Below are positions 16,626-26,589 of a stretch of 64,000 nt of DNA, piece by piece. Within the stretch, counting starts at the first letter, position 1. Each line of letters opens with the position of its first letter. Made by a program: the position numbers and the translations under genes. The notes under the pieces are model-generated. The model made no database searches. It was not told the DNA's origin and was given only the letters and a program-made list of their open reading frames with translations. The DNA is from Planctomycetia bacterium (lineage in GTDB: Bacteria; Planctomycetota; Planctomycetia; Pirellulales; PNKZ01), in assembly GCA_021413845.1 (NCBI GenBank), contig JAIOPP010000070.1, forward strand, positions 1-64,000, written 5' to 3'.

Positions 16626-17390
16626 ATGCCCATGCACCTCGGACTCGTCACCTACAACTGGGGCAAAGATTGGGATCTGCCGACCGTCTTGAAGAACCTC
16701 AAGCTGGCCGGTTGGGAGGGGGTCGAGTTGCGAAGCACGCATAAACACGGCGTCGAGCCGAGCTTAAACGCGACCGAGCGCAAGGACGTCGCCAAGCAAT
16801 TCGAAGATGCCGGGCTCGTGCTCGTCGGGCTCGGCAGCGCTTGCGAGTATCACTCTACTGACCCGGCCGTCGTGAAGAAGAATATCGATGAGACGAAAGC
16901 CTTCATCGAGCTCTCGCACGATTGCGGCGGCAAAGGAGTGAAGGTTCGTCCCAATGGATTGCCCAAAGAAGTGCCGGTGCAAAAGACGCTGGAACAAATC
17001 GGCCGCTCGTTGAACGAAGTCGCGGCGTTCGGGTCGGGATACGGACAGCAGATCCGAGTCGAGATCCACGGCGTAGGGACGCAAGAGCTGCCGCACATGA
17101 AGACGATCATGGATGTTGCCGACAACCCGAACGCGACCGTCTGTTGGAACTGCAACCCGACGGATCTCAACGGCGCGGGGCTCGAAGCGAACTTCGCGAT
17201 GGTCTCGAAGCGAATCGGCACCGTGCATATTCACGACTTGATTTCGACCTACCCTTGGCAACAGCTCTTCGACTTGCTGAAAGCCGCGAACTTCACCGGC
17301 TATACGCTCGTCGAAGAAGGAGCCGCGACGGCCGATCCGATCCGCGTGATGAAATATTATCGGCTGCTTTGGGAACGGATGACGAAGTAA
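16626..17390 (+). CDS. Sugar phosphate isomerase/epimerase (AP endonuclease 2-like TIM barrel)
   Basis: A 254-residue xylose-isomerase-like TIM barrel. Family signs are LGLVTYNWGKDWDLPTVLKN at the N-terminus, a VELRSTH strand, VRVEIHG-like IRVEIHGVGT near residue 145 and VHIHDL near 205, which provide metal ligands (Glu, His, Asp). I chose ATG 16626, since the longer frame from 16536 has non-coding character. The family is abundant in planctomycetes and the substrate is unknown. Confidence 0.8.
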   Translation: MPMHLGLVTYNWGKDWDLPTVLKNLKLAGWEGVELRSTHKHGVEPSLNATERKDVAKQFEDAGLVLVGLGSACEYHSTDPAVVKKNIDETKAFIELSHDCGGKGVKVRPNGLPKEVPVQKTLEQIGRSLNEVAAFGSGYGQQIRVEIHGVGTQELPHMKTIMDVADNPNATVCWNCNPTDLNGAGLEANFAMVSKRIGTVHIHDLISTYPWQQLFDLLKAANFTGYTLVEEGAATADPIRVMKYYRLLWERMTK

Positions 17391-17405
17391 GCGGCGAGGC
17401 TTTGC

Positions 17406-18200
17406 TTAAAGCCCGTCGATAAAGGCCGACACGAGCCGATTAAACTCCGCCGGATTCTCCATCGGCGACATGTGCCCAGCGTTTTCGATCACTTGAAACT
17501 GCGCGCCGGGAATCGCCGCGGCGATCGCTTGCATTTCTTCCACCGGCGAGATCACGTCTTCGCGGCCGACGACGACGAGCGTCGGCACCGTGATCTTCGG
17601 CAGGTAATCGCGCATGTCTTCACGCTCGGCCATGCCGAGCTGCGCCGCGGCCAGCCCTAGAGCGTTCGTCGATTCGATGGTGTTCCGTATTCCGGCGACG
17701 ATTTCGGGATGCGAGCGATGCGTTTCGGCCGCGAATAACTTCGCAGGCATCGCTTCGGCCACGGCTCCGGTGCCGTACTTCAGCACATGGTCCGCCATCT
17801 TGCGGCGCGTCTCCGCGGCTTCGGTGGTATCGGCTGCCGCTTTCGTATCGCACAGTACGAGCGCGCGAAGTTTGTCGGCATGCTGCTTGGCGAATTGCCA
17901 AGCGACATAGCCCCCCATCGAAAGGCCGCAAAAGACGACCGGTTCACGGACGGCGAGCTCGTCGAGAACCGCGGCGCAGTCGTCGGCAAGACGCCGCATC
18001 GTCGTTTTGCCGGGCACGACCTCGCTCGCACCGAAACCCCGCAAGTCGGGAGCGATCACCCGATAGCGCTCGGCAAACGGCTTGAGCTGAGCGTTCCACA
18101 TCGCGTGCGACAGTGGAAAACCATGCGCGAAGAATACCGGCGTGCCTCGGCCTTCGTCGAATACTGCGAGGCGCACGCCGTCGACCGTGATAGGTTTCAT
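17406..18200 (-). CDS. Alpha/beta hydrolase
   Basis: A 264-residue single-domain hydrolase. The nucleophile elbow is CGLSMGGYVAW near residue 95. The oxyanion HG motif is FFAHGFPLSHAMW near residue 25, the acid is in VVGREDVISP near 215 and the His in ENAGHMSPMENP near 243. The pattern resembles 3-oxoadipate enol-lactonase and related esterases, but no aromatic-degradation genes are near. It lies 37 bp downstream of another hydrolase gene on the same strand, so the two may be co-transcribed. Confidence 0.82.
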   Translation of the reverse strand: MKPITVDGVRLAVFDEGRGTPVFFAHGFPLSHAMWNAQLKPFAERYRVIAPDLRGFGASEVVPGKTTMRRLADDCAAVLDELAVREPVVFCGLSMGGYVAWQFAKQHADKLRALVLCDTKAAADTTEAAETRRKMADHVLKYGTGAVAEAMPAKLFAAETHRSHPEIVAGIRNTIESTNALGLAAAQLGMAEREDMRDYLPKITVPTLVVVGREDVISPVEEMQAIAAAIPGAQFQVIENAGHMSPMENPAEFNRLVSAFIDGL

Positions 18201-18237
18201 GCATCGTTCCCGGATTCTCAGAAGCAGCTCATCGAGC

Positions 18238-19164
18238 TCAGCCGTGCAGATGCTTGGCGAACGTCGCCTTGGTACGGCGCCACATTTCAGGGCTCAGCAC
18301 ATGGCCGGTGCCCGCTTCGATGTAGGAAGTGAACTTATCCTCGGCATGCACGGCTTCATATGCGCGGCGAATCGTTTCGATCCCTTGTTTCGCTTCGGCG
18401 ATCGGCGTGCCGAAATCGAGTTCTCCCAGGTTCAGATGCAACGCTCGGGGCGCGATCAGCGCTGCGATGTCGGGAGTGTCGCCGAATTCGAACAAGCCCG
18501 GAATGAAATTCGGGAAGCAGTGCAGCATCTCGACGCGATGGATTGCAGCATACGTCGGCAAGCAGCAATTTCCGACGAGGACTTTCAGCCGTGGTTCCCA
18601 AGGACCGACGAGCCAGGTGTGCGTGGAGCCCATCGAGTGGCCGTAGCAACCGAGGCGATCGGCTTGCACCTCCGGCCGGCAGGCGAGATAGTCGACTGCT
18701 CGACGCATGTCGAGAATGTTTTTCCACGCCAAGCATTTGCCGCCGACGACATAGCGCAAGAACAGAAATCGCTCCAGCTGCGCCCCTTTGAGCTTGCCCG
18801 TTTGCCGTTCGCCGAAGCCGAGCGTATCCGGGCAGACGACGACATAGCCCTCGCGTGCCAGAGCGACGCCCGTGTGGTGCATCTCCGAGCCTTTGAGGCC
18901 GGCCGGTTCGGTCATGCCGATGTCGTAGGCGCCGTTGTGCTGATGCCAAAGGCAAATACCCGGCGCAGGCTTCGACGACGTCGCACCCTCGGGCACTAAG
19001 ACATACGCCGCAACGCTCTCTCCCGGCTCGACCTCGTAACGGACCTTTTCCAGGCGATAGCCGTCGTGTTGCGTCGTTTCGATGGTCGAGGCGTTCAAAG
19101 GCCCGGCGTCGGGCCAAGGGCCGCCGAGGCAATCTAAGAGCTTTTCGCGAAAGTCGGATCGCAT
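18238..19164 (-). CDS. Dienelactone hydrolase/acetyl-xylan-esterase-like protein
   Basis: A 308-residue alpha/beta hydrolase without signal peptide. CYGHSMGSTHTWL holds the Ser nucleophile near residue 180, and GTGHVLSPEMW near the end supplies the His. WHQHNGAYDIGMTEPAG and YVVVCPDTLGFGERQ are typical of the ABHD22/DLH-like esterases common in planctomycetes. The substrate is unknown; an ester is likely. It is the upstream gene of the two-hydrolase pair. Confidence 0.78.
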   Translation of the reverse strand: MRSDFREKLLDCLGGPWPDAGPLNASTIETTQHDGYRLEKVRYEVEPGESVAAYVLVPEGATSSKPAPGICLWHQHNGAYDIGMTEPAGLKGSEMHHTGVALAREGYVVVCPDTLGFGERQTGKLKGAQLERFLFLRYVVGGKCLAWKNILDMRRAVDYLACRPEVQADRLGCYGHSMGSTHTWLVGPWEPRLKVLVGNCCLPTYAAIHRVEMLHCFPNFIPGLFEFGDTPDIAALIAPRALHLNLGELDFGTPIAEAKQGIETIRRAYEAVHAEDKFTSYIEAGTGHVLSPEMWRRTKATFAKHLHG

Positions 19165-19218
19165 GAGAAAGAGCCGGGGTCGGAGATTGGGATCGGATTT
19201 ATTAGTGCGAGGCGAGGC

Positions 19219-21033
19219 TTAGGAGCTCGGGGCCGCTTTCTTTTTCGCCTGGGCGTCTTGAAACAGTTTCAGTTGGCGGCGCATTTGCTGCGAGTGCGGT
19301 TCGAGCTCGATCGCGCGCGATTGCGTCTTCACCGCATTGTCTAAGTCGCCAACGGCGTAATAGCAACGGCCGAGCGTATCAAGGTGCCCCGCGTTCTCCG
19401 GGCGAATCTCTAGCGATTTCTGCGAGGCCTTCAGCGCTTCCTGAAAATCCCCTTCGGTATTGCTGAGCAACCACGCGAGTTGGTTGTAAGGCGTATCGGA
19501 GTTCGGAGTTTCCTGAATCTGCCGCCGATAAATCTCGGCCGATTCGCGAATCAACTTCCGAATTCGATCGCGCAGCGAAGCATCGAGGTCGGGGATTTGA
19601 AACAGGGCAATGAGTATCTCGGCGTCGTATTGATCTTCGCCGAGTCCTTCGAGCAGATGTTTCAACGCGGTTTTCGAGTCCTTGGCGTCGAGGTGGTGCA
19701 ATGCGTAGAAGTAGTGCGCTCGTGCCCGATTGGCTTCGAGCGTTCGATCTGCCTCGGAGAAATCGAGCCCTTGGGCCATCGCCGCTTCCATGCCGGTCGT
19801 GGCGGCGTCGAGAACTTTTCCGGCTTCTTGATCCGCTTTCCGATCATGGAGCGATTCGCTCAGCAGAAACTGAGCCGTTAGCGTTAAGACTTGGCCCGGC
19901 GTACCCATGCCGACGGCATCGCGGTATTCTCCTTCCGACCATTCGATGAGGCCTCGCTTGTGGAGCTCGAGTCCGATAATCAAGTGTCGTCGCTGATCTT
20001 CGGGATTGAGTTTCCGAGCTTGCGCCACGATCTCGTTCGCCTCGGGAATCTTCCCTTGCGCCTTACGAGCGTGAGCCAAGGAGTACAGCAAGAGCGGGTC
20101 TTGATCGAAACGTCCCGAGAAGCGCGTCGCGAGTTCGTCGATCTCGGCCCAGGCTTGGTTTTCCACGAGCCATTGCAAGACTTCGTTCAAGACGGAAGTG
20201 CCCGACTGCTCGAGCGCGACCATTTGCATCATCGCCGCGACTGCCTCCTTGCGGCGATCCAATTGCTTGAGCAGTTCGGCTTGCCGTCGCCATAAGCTCA
20301 TCACGATTTCCGGGCTGCTTCGCTGCGGATACTGCCGGAGGATTTGCATTTCGGCATTCGTTAACGTCCGGAGCGTTTCGACGGCTTTCGCCGGATCGTG
20401 CTTCGTCAATAAATAGGTGCGGACCCATTCCGCGGCCGGGCGCGGACTGGAGCCGAGGCCGGCTTGCAATGCTTTTTCTCTCTCGCTCCAATTTTCATCG
20501 GCTGCCGATTTTCGATCGATCAAGCGTACGGCGGCTCGTTTCGAGAGAGCTTGCGAACGCTCGAAGCGGATGATGCGGCAGAGGGCAGCGAGTGGTTTTA
20601 CATCGGGCAATTGCGCCAGTTGGTCGATCACCGTCTTGCGCGCATCCTCGTCCATCCCTTCGTAGTTTTGCGTGAGTTTTCTGACTTCGATCGCATCGTT
20701 CTTGTCGTTCCATTCGACTTTGATGAGATGCAAAAGGTAAGCGGCTCGTCCGAGAATCTCGACGTCCCGTTCGGTGTCGAGCGCCTCACTGAGAGAGTCG
20801 AAGGCTTGCGCGCCGGCTGTCGTGAGCTCCGCCTGAGCTTTTTCACGATCGAAATAGTTTTCGGCTCCGAGTTGCGCGATCAACGCGACGATCCGCTTCT
20901 GATCGATCGGCTCTTGCTTGGCGACCACCGCGTCGGCGGCGACCGCAAGCGTCGACGACATTTCGATCGCTGCTTGGCAAACGACGCAAATCTGGAATGC
21001 CGCCAGCCGGACGATGCGTTGGGATAAAAACAT
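19219..21033 (-). CDS. Secreted or periplasmic TPR protein
   Basis: A 604-residue protein starting at ATG 21031-21033; the frame upstream is not coding-like. The first 35 residues (MFLSQRIVRLAAFQICVVCQ..., then SSTLAVAADA) look like a signal sequence. The N-terminal region has a helical unit similar to those in planctomycete exported proteins (YFDREKAQAELTTAGAQA). The rest is TPR-like; the last repeats are clearest (YNQLAWLLSNTEGDFQEAL, then IRPENAGHLDTLGRCYYA). TPRs serve as protein-binding scaffolds, and the partners are unknown. The gene is divergent from the glycosyltransferase gene. Confidence 0.75.
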   Translation of the reverse strand: MFLSQRIVRLAAFQICVVCQAAIEMSSTLAVAADAVVAKQEPIDQKRIVALIAQLGAENYFDREKAQAELTTAGAQAFDSLSEALDTERDVEILGRAAYLLHLIKVEWNDKNDAIEVRKLTQNYEGMDEDARKTVIDQLAQLPDVKPLAALCRIIRFERSQALSKRAAVRLIDRKSAADENWSEREKALQAGLGSSPRPAAEWVRTYLLTKHDPAKAVETLRTLTNAEMQILRQYPQRSSPEIVMSLWRRQAELLKQLDRRKEAVAAMMQMVALEQSGTSVLNEVLQWLVENQAWAEIDELATRFSGRFDQDPLLLYSLAHARKAQGKIPEANEIVAQARKLNPEDQRRHLIIGLELHKRGLIEWSEGEYRDAVGMGTPGQVLTLTAQFLLSESLHDRKADQEAGKVLDAATTGMEAAMAQGLDFSEADRTLEANRARAHYFYALHHLDAKDSKTALKHLLEGLGEDQYDAEILIALFQIPDLDASLRDRIRKLIRESAEIYRRQIQETPNSDTPYNQLAWLLSNTEGDFQEALKASQKSLEIRPENAGHLDTLGRCYYAVGDLDNAVKTQSRAIELEPHSQQMRRQLKLFQDAQAKKKAAPSS

Positions 21034-21321
21034 TGCAAACGCCTTTAAGCGGCGTCTCCTGACGGAAGCGAAAGCCGACGAACTTTTAAGGAAACTACAT
21101 AGGCCTGAATCGGCGATAAGAACAGCATAGCCGCGCGGAAACGGATGCAGCAAGCATAGTAGCAGCGAGAATGCTATCGACGCCGGTTTTCAGGTCGAGC
21201 TATATTCTCCACTTCGCGGTTTTGAGCGGAGAGTGAGAGTCTCTCCTCAGGCGATCGAAGAACCGCTCGGCCAAGTCTTTTGCGGCCGATCCTCAGGGTT
21301 GAGAACGATTCGCAGGCTAGG

Positions 21322-23109
21322 ATGCCGCCCATGGATTTCGGAAAACAAGACGCCGGCGACTGCGGCGATCGTCCCGAGGCGACTCTTGCCGACAAGTCGC
21401 AAAATAACTTCCGACTATCGCTACGCGATTTCGTTTTGATCGCGTCGTTCGGGCTCTCCATGCTGCTGATCAATCTGGGCAGCGTGCGCGTCCTGACGTT
21501 TCACGAGACGGTCTTCGCACAACCGGCGAAAGAGATGCTCCGCACCGGCCGCTGGATCGTGCCGACGATCGCCGGAGAACCGTTTTTCGATCGAACTCCG
21601 CTAACCGCCTGGTCGATCGCGCTGTCGATGAAAATCTTCGGCAGCGACGCCGAATGGGTCGTACGGCTTCCGTCGGTCTTGTTCGGAGTCGGGACCGCGA
21701 TCTTGATCGGGATGATGGCCGCACGTTGGTTCGGCCGGCGCATCGGCTTGCTCGCCGCCTTGATCGAGTTGACGACGGTGCAGACGCTGACGTTCGCGCG
21801 ACTTGCCGAGGCCGACACGTTGCTCTGTTTCACCGTCACCGCGGCGATGTATTTCTTCGCGCTCGGCAACGTCGCTAGTCCGCGAAGACGAATCGAATCA
21901 CGCTGGTTGCCGGTCGCGTTCTCGGTCGCGCTGGCCGCATCGTTCATGGTGAAATGGTTGTTCGGGCCGGCTTTCATCGGGCTCGGCTGCCTCGCATTTT
22001 GCGTTCTCTCGCGCGACCGCAAGGCCTGGAAGTTCCTCTTCGATCCCTTCGGCATCGTCGTCGCGGCGCTGCTGACGATTCCCTGGCTCGTCGCCGCGTA
22101 TCGGGAACAGCCGACCATCGTCGATGCGTTCGTCAGCAATCATTTCCATCGCTTCGGTGGCGACATGGGGAGTCGCGAACCTTGGTTCGCTTATTTCTAC
22201 TTGATTCCGTTCTTGCTGATGCCGTGGATTCCGTTTGCTGGGCCGGTCCTCGCGTCGCGACTTCGCAATTCGAAAACGCGAGAGTCGTTTTGGCTATTCG
22301 GCGTCTGCTGGTTCGTGTCGGGCATGGTGTTGTTGAGTTGGAGCACCTTTAAGGCGAAGCATTACGCGATCCCTCTCTTGCCGCCGCTCGTCGTCGCGGC
22401 GGCAGTCGGGCTCCACGAGTATCTGCAACGACGAAGAATCGAAACCAGTCGGCTATTGCCTGGGTTCATCGGAGCCGCTTTGGCGACAGGCTCGGCCATC
22501 GTCGCATTCTTAGAATGGAAACGACCGACCGATGCTCACGCGCTGGCGGTTATCGTAACCATGATCACGCTCGGCGGCACGGCGGCGCTTTGCTTCGAGC
22601 GACGGCGCCGAGTCAACCTGCAACTGGTCGCGACTTTCGCGACGCTTTGGATCGCGTCTGTCGCCGTGCAAACGTGGATCATGCCGACGCACGACTCATT
22701 TCGTCCGCTGGCCGAACTGGGGCGGCGTACTTCGAACTTCGTGCCCCCGGGGACCGTTGTACACTTGGTGAAACTTCCCGAAGTACAGATTCCGTTCTAC
22801 ATCGATCGGCCGCAACGACGTTGGGATGTAATAGAGAAGTTCACGCCGGAAGAAGCCGCACTTGCTTCCGAAAAAGTTTCCGACACAGCTTCCGATACGG
22901 CCGTCTCGCCGAGCGCCGTGTATGTCGTTACCTCGCGCGACTACGTCGAGCATCTGAGTAAATTATCGCACCAGGTCGAAGTGCTCGATTCCGGCACTCG
23001 CAGCGCGCACTTCACCAGCGATCGGGATCGGCTGGTGCTGCTGCGCATGGGCCTCGCTGCGGATTCGCGCCCGGCCGCAGCTCGACCGAACGGCGCTACG
23101 GTGAGATGA
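21322..23109 (+). CDS. GT39/ArnT-type membrane glycosyltransferase
   Basis: A 595-residue polytopic membrane protein with about ten hydrophobic segments. It has the GT-C fold features of the PMT/ArnT group: after the first membrane helix, FHETVFAQPAKEMLRTGRW resembles the family's first-loop DExxY-like region, with a Glu in place of the usual Asp-Glu pair, followed by EPFFDRTPLTAW. It should move a sugar from a polyprenyl-phosphate donor to lipid or protein on the outer face. I chose ATG 21322; ATG 21331 and the TTG 21280 frame are alternatives. It ends 15 bp from the stop of the opposite DUF1570 gene. Confidence 0.8.
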   Translation: MPPMDFGKQDAGDCGDRPEATLADKSQNNFRLSLRDFVLIASFGLSMLLINLGSVRVLTFHETVFAQPAKEMLRTGRWIVPTIAGEPFFDRTPLTAWSIALSMKIFGSDAEWVVRLPSVLFGVGTAILIGMMAARWFGRRIGLLAALIELTTVQTLTFARLAEADTLLCFTVTAAMYFFALGNVASPRRRIESRWLPVAFSVALAASFMVKWLFGPAFIGLGCLAFCVLSRDRKAWKFLFDPFGIVVAALLTIPWLVAAYREQPTIVDAFVSNHFHRFGGDMGSREPWFAYFYLIPFLLMPWIPFAGPVLASRLRNSKTRESFWLFGVCWFVSGMVLLSWSTFKAKHYAIPLLPPLVVAAAVGLHEYLQRRRIETSRLLPGFIGAALATGSAIVAFLEWKRPTDAHALAVIVTMITLGGTAALCFERRRRVNLQLVATFATLWIASVAVQTWIMPTHDSFRPLAELGRRTSNFVPPGTVVHLVKLPEVQIPFYIDRPQRRWDVIEKFTPEEAALASEKVSDTASDTAVSPSAVYVVTSRDYVEHLSKLSHQVEVLDSGTRSAHFTSDRDRLVLLRMGLAADSRPAAARPNGATVR

Positions 23110-23124
23110 ACCGGGGCTCCCGAG

Positions 23125-24216
23125 CTACTTGAGCTCGTCCATGAAGCGCAGGTATTGCGACTCGATCAGCTTCAGGTCGCTGCCGAAAATCGAAGTGAAG
23201 TCTTTCATCCGTTCGCTGGCCGGATAGTGTTGAAAGATCGGTCGCTTTGCGGTCAGGGCGAGATATTCGGCGTATTTCCTCGACATCTTTTCGCCGAGAT
23301 AGAACGAAAACGCCCACGCTTCGCAGTACGCCGTCGATGTGTCGCTCTCGAACATGCGATCGGTCGAAATCAATTCCGCGATGAGGCCCGCCGGTCGGGC
23401 CGAGCGACGGCTTTTGAATTCGCCGAGCCTGCCGCGGTTGATGCGGTCGTCGAGTTTCGGGAACTTCCTCGCGTTCCATACTCCTTGCGGCTCGAACATC
23501 GTGCCGAGCCCTTCGACGAGCCAGCGCGGGGTTTCGGCGAAGCGGCGATGCACGCCCGTGTTGTAAGCCGTCTGATGCGTGACTTCGTGAATGACCGTGT
23601 CGATGTTGGCGGCGGAATCGCCACCGCCGCTCTGCTGGTCGTAGAGCGTCACCCGATTCGACCGCGCGGAATAGTAGCCGAGGTATCCCGGGCCCATTGA
23701 GGAACCTTCCGAGGCAGCGTAACGCTGAAAGTCTTGCTGCGTCGGCCAGATAATGGCGACCAACGGAAACTCCGGCTCTTGAAGCGCGAAACCGCGAACC
23801 GTGAAGTAATGCACGAACTGGCGATACATTTCTTCGAAGCGCGGAGCCCAGTCTTTCTTTTGGCCGCGCGGATGGGCGACGAGGTAGTGGCCCGTGTGCG
23901 TGACTTCGAATCCCCGGCCGAGTTCCTTGGAGAGCCGTTCGCGCATTTCAGCGGCCGAGTAGCCTTGAAACGTCGCCGACGACTTACGCGATTCTTTCGC
24001 GGCGGCCGGCTTGAAGTCGTGTAGGCGCCCTTCGCGCGACAGCAGAAAGACATTGCTCTCGTCCCAGGAGAGAGGCGTTCCTTCGAGAAATCGTCCGTCG
24101 ACCTTCATCGACAACGTCCAGCGGGCAGGCTCGACCGCGTCGGCATTTTCTCCGAGAGAATGGAAGCCGCAAGCGACGGCGATGAGCATCGTAGCGAGCG
24201 CAAAATGTCGCGACAT
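23125..24216 (-). CDS. DUF1570 secreted putative metallopeptidase
   Basis: A 363-residue protein with a signal peptide (MSRHFALATMLIAVACGF...). It has HEVTH at residues 210-214 and a downstream Glu in RWLVEGLGTMF (235), the gluzincin pattern of DUF1570. The strand IIWPTQQDFQRYA and the loop GPGYLGYYSARSNRVTLYD come before it, as is usual in this family. The ATG at 24214-24216 is preferred over 24252 because it starts a clean signal peptide. It resembles the HEGTH protein at 6541-7896 in the active-site region. The function is probably extracytoplasmic proteolysis; the substrate is unknown. Confidence 0.78.
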   Translation of the reverse strand: MSRHFALATMLIAVACGFHSLGENADAVEPARWTLSMKVDGRFLEGTPLSWDESNVFLLSREGRLHDFKPAAAKESRKSSATFQGYSAAEMRERLSKELGRGFEVTHTGHYLVAHPRGQKKDWAPRFEEMYRQFVHYFTVRGFALQEPEFPLVAIIWPTQQDFQRYAASEGSSMGPGYLGYYSARSNRVTLYDQQSGGGDSAANIDTVIHEVTHQTAYNTGVHRRFAETPRWLVEGLGTMFEPQGVWNARKFPKLDDRINRGRLGEFKSRRSARPAGLIAELISTDRMFESDTSTAYCEAWAFSFYLGEKMSRKYAEYLALTAKRPIFQHYPASERMKDFTSIFGSDLKLIESQYLRFMDELK

Positions 24217-24377
24217 AAGAACCGTCGGGCACGGAAAGAGAATCGTCATCAAGGCGTCCGACGAAACTCTACGTCACCCCACACGACCGGGAGTGCGCTG
24301 GATCCGGATGTAACGGATGTGCGGATTCGCACAAGGAATTCTCGTGGAAACTCCCTCGCTTCGATTTCACCGGCGAC

Positions 24378-25769
24378 TTATCCGATCAACTCGTGAATCG
24401 GCTGCTGGTGTTCGAGCAGATATTGCGGCCGGCCTGCCGGGTCGACGATCGTGGTCTTGCTCACATCGATGCCGACGTTGTGATAGAGTGTCGCCATCAC
24501 TTCCTGAAAGTGGACGGGACGATCTTCCACGGCTTCGCCGAGGCGATTCGTGCTGCCGATCGCTTGCCCAGTTCGCATGCCGCCGCCGGCCAAGATCGCA
24601 CAACTAACCGCCGGCCAATGGTCGCGGCCTCCCTTGTCGTTGATTCGCGGGCTTCTTCCGAACTCTCCCCAGGCGACGATCGTGACGTCGTCGAGAATGC
24701 CGCGCTCATCAAGATCCTGCACCAAAGCGGTGAGGCATTGATCGAGCTTGCCGCCGTGGTCGCGAACGACCGCTCCGTTGTCGCTGTGAGCATCCCAACG
24801 ACCGTAGCTCAGCGTAACGCAGCGAACACCGGCCTCGACGAGCCGACGGGCCATGAGCAGATGGTCGTTGCAGGTCGGTGCCCCGTCGTATCGGTGTTGA
24901 TATGGCAGTCCGGAACCGTAGCGCTCTAAGATCCGCGGCTCTTCTTTCGTCAGGTCCAACGCCTCGACGAGTTTGCTCGACGTCAAGACATCGAACGCGC
25001 GCCGGCTATATTCGTCGACCGCGTCCATCGTTCCGTTCGTGTCGACGATTGATCGCATCTTGTCGAACTTGCTCAACAATTCACGCCGATTCGACAGCCG
25101 GTCGAGCGATATCGAACCGAGCTTCATATCCTGCATGCCGGGGCCATCGGGCTTGAAGGCCTTATACGATGGGCCGAGGAAGCCGGGGCGACCGCTGTCG
25201 GACCACGCCTGATGGCCGGCGGTTTCCGCTAGCCCGACGAATGCCGGCACGGACGGATCCACAGGGCCTCGCAGCTTTGCCAGCGCCGAGCCGAGGCTCG
25301 GGCGGCCTCCCAGGAACGAGAGCGAATCCTTGGGCCAGCCGGTTAGACATTGTTCGGCATCGTGAGGCCCTTTGGCACCCACGATCGACCGGATCACGGC
25401 GAACTTGTCCATCATGCCGGCGATGTTCGGGAAGCATTCCCCGATCTGCAAGCCGGGAACTCGGGTATCGATCGGGCGGAACTCGCCGCGAATCTCAGAG
25501 GGGGCTTGGGTCTTGATATCCCAAAGGTCTTGGTGCGGCGGCCCACCGCAGAGGAAGATGTTGATCACGGCCTTGTGCCCGAGACCACGCTTCATAGGAA
25601 GCTTCGGGCCTTCGATGGTCACGGCTCGAGCCTCGGCCCGAAACAGGTCCGATAGGGTTAGGGCACCGGCACCTAGACCGAGAGCGCCGATCGCGAGAAA
25701 GTTGCGTCGCGAAAGACCATCGCAGAGCTTATGGTTTCGATCCTTGCGGGAGTCGAATAGTGTGAGCAT
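24378..25769 (-). CDS. DUF1501 protein with TAT signal
   Basis: A 463-residue exported protein of the planctomycete-rich DUF1501 family (alkaline-phosphatase-like fold). Its TAT signal has SRRNFLAIGAL at residues 20-30 followed by a GLGAGALTL hydrophobic part. Conserved blocks are INIFLCGGPPHQDLWD, the FPNIAGMMDKFAVIRSI region, HGGKLDQCLTALVQDLDERG, and WGEFGRSPRINDKGGRDHWP. GGAG-type ribosome spacing (GGAG, 7 nt before the ATG) supports the start. DUF1501 genes usually follow a DUF1549/DUF1553 gene; here that partner is missing and an 820-bp gap lies upstream. Confidence 0.92.
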   Translation of the reverse strand: MLTLFDSRKDRNHKLCDGLSRRNFLAIGALGLGAGALTLSDLFRAEARAVTIEGPKLPMKRGLGHKAVINIFLCGGPPHQDLWDIKTQAPSEIRGEFRPIDTRVPGLQIGECFPNIAGMMDKFAVIRSIVGAKGPHDAEQCLTGWPKDSLSFLGGRPSLGSALAKLRGPVDPSVPAFVGLAETAGHQAWSDSGRPGFLGPSYKAFKPDGPGMQDMKLGSISLDRLSNRRELLSKFDKMRSIVDTNGTMDAVDEYSRRAFDVLTSSKLVEALDLTKEEPRILERYGSGLPYQHRYDGAPTCNDHLLMARRLVEAGVRCVTLSYGRWDAHSDNGAVVRDHGGKLDQCLTALVQDLDERGILDDVTIVAWGEFGRSPRINDKGGRDHWPAVSCAILAGGGMRTGQAIGSTNRLGEAVEDRPVHFQEVMATLYHNVGIDVSKTTIVDPAGRPQYLLEHQQPIHELIG

Positions 25770-26589
25770 GGCACATCTCCATCACGGGAACATCGATCGC
25801 AAGCAGGTGGGAGCAGTTCATGAGGCGGGTCGTTGAGGGAGCGGGAAGGTAAAGAAAGTCTCGGAATGAGAAAACCTCAGTCCCGGTCGAGTTATCTTGC
25901 TGAATGGTGGATAGGGATGGGTGCGATAGACAGAGAACTAAGGAAAAGTGAGTGCTGATGGCGAGCTGTGCGAAAAGTGTCAAACTAGAGCACTGTTAGG
26001 CAGAAAATTACGATTGTGATAATCAATTCGGGTTATCTTTGAAAAGCATCGACTGCTATTAGACTTAGATCGGTTTTTGAGGTCCTTGCTTCACAGTTTT
26101 ATTGTAGCTAGCAAAACTATGGCGGACCAACAAATAAAGTATTCCCTATGAAACGGCGGGCGAAGAATATTTCTTGGATTTCCGATCGGAATTGGATAGG
26201 GCGGGACATTCCGCCGGAAACATCTTGTAAGCAGCTGGTATTTATCGAGCAGCCTTGCCCATAAGACCTCCGCTAAGAAGCGAAGTATTTCCGAACTTGT
26301 TACGGCTTAAAGGATTCGGAATCGATGCCGAGCATGCCGGAACTCCGAAGCCCTGCCGCTTCAGCCGAGGTCGAGATATACGGAGAGGTCGGCAAAAGGC
26401 CATCCCCGCAGCGGTGAGAAAAATCGCTCGCTCAAGCGGCGAGCGGCGACACTTAGGAGCCGCCGGCACTTTTAGAAGTGCGCATGAATATCGACGAGGG
26501 GCGTGGAAGCCTTGTCGCCGGCTCGCCCGCAATGAAAGGAGCGTAAGCCCAGAGGGAGGTAGGAGGTATTCGAGCTAGCTAGGCCTCGG
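25770..26589. other. 820-bp gap with lower GC and several hairpins, no gene
   Basis: The part from about 25850 to 26250 is visibly richer in A and T than its surroundings. Small inverted repeats are present: TCCGATCGGA (26181-26190), GGCGG/CCGCC (26200-26204 and 26211-26215) and GCACTT/AAGTGC (26466-26471 and 26476-26481). Frames of about 100 codons run on both strands at 26242-26578 but look like non-coding sequence. It must carry the end of the alanine dehydrogenase transcript and the promoter of the DUF1501 gene. It may also hold an RNA gene or the remains of a mobile element. Confidence 0.45.

Noticed and set aside
26242-26578. Overlapping frames of about 100 codons on both strands in the 820-bp gap
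   Set aside because: Both are rich in Arg, Ser and Pro without pattern, and neither has a ribosome site; more likely non-coding sequence.
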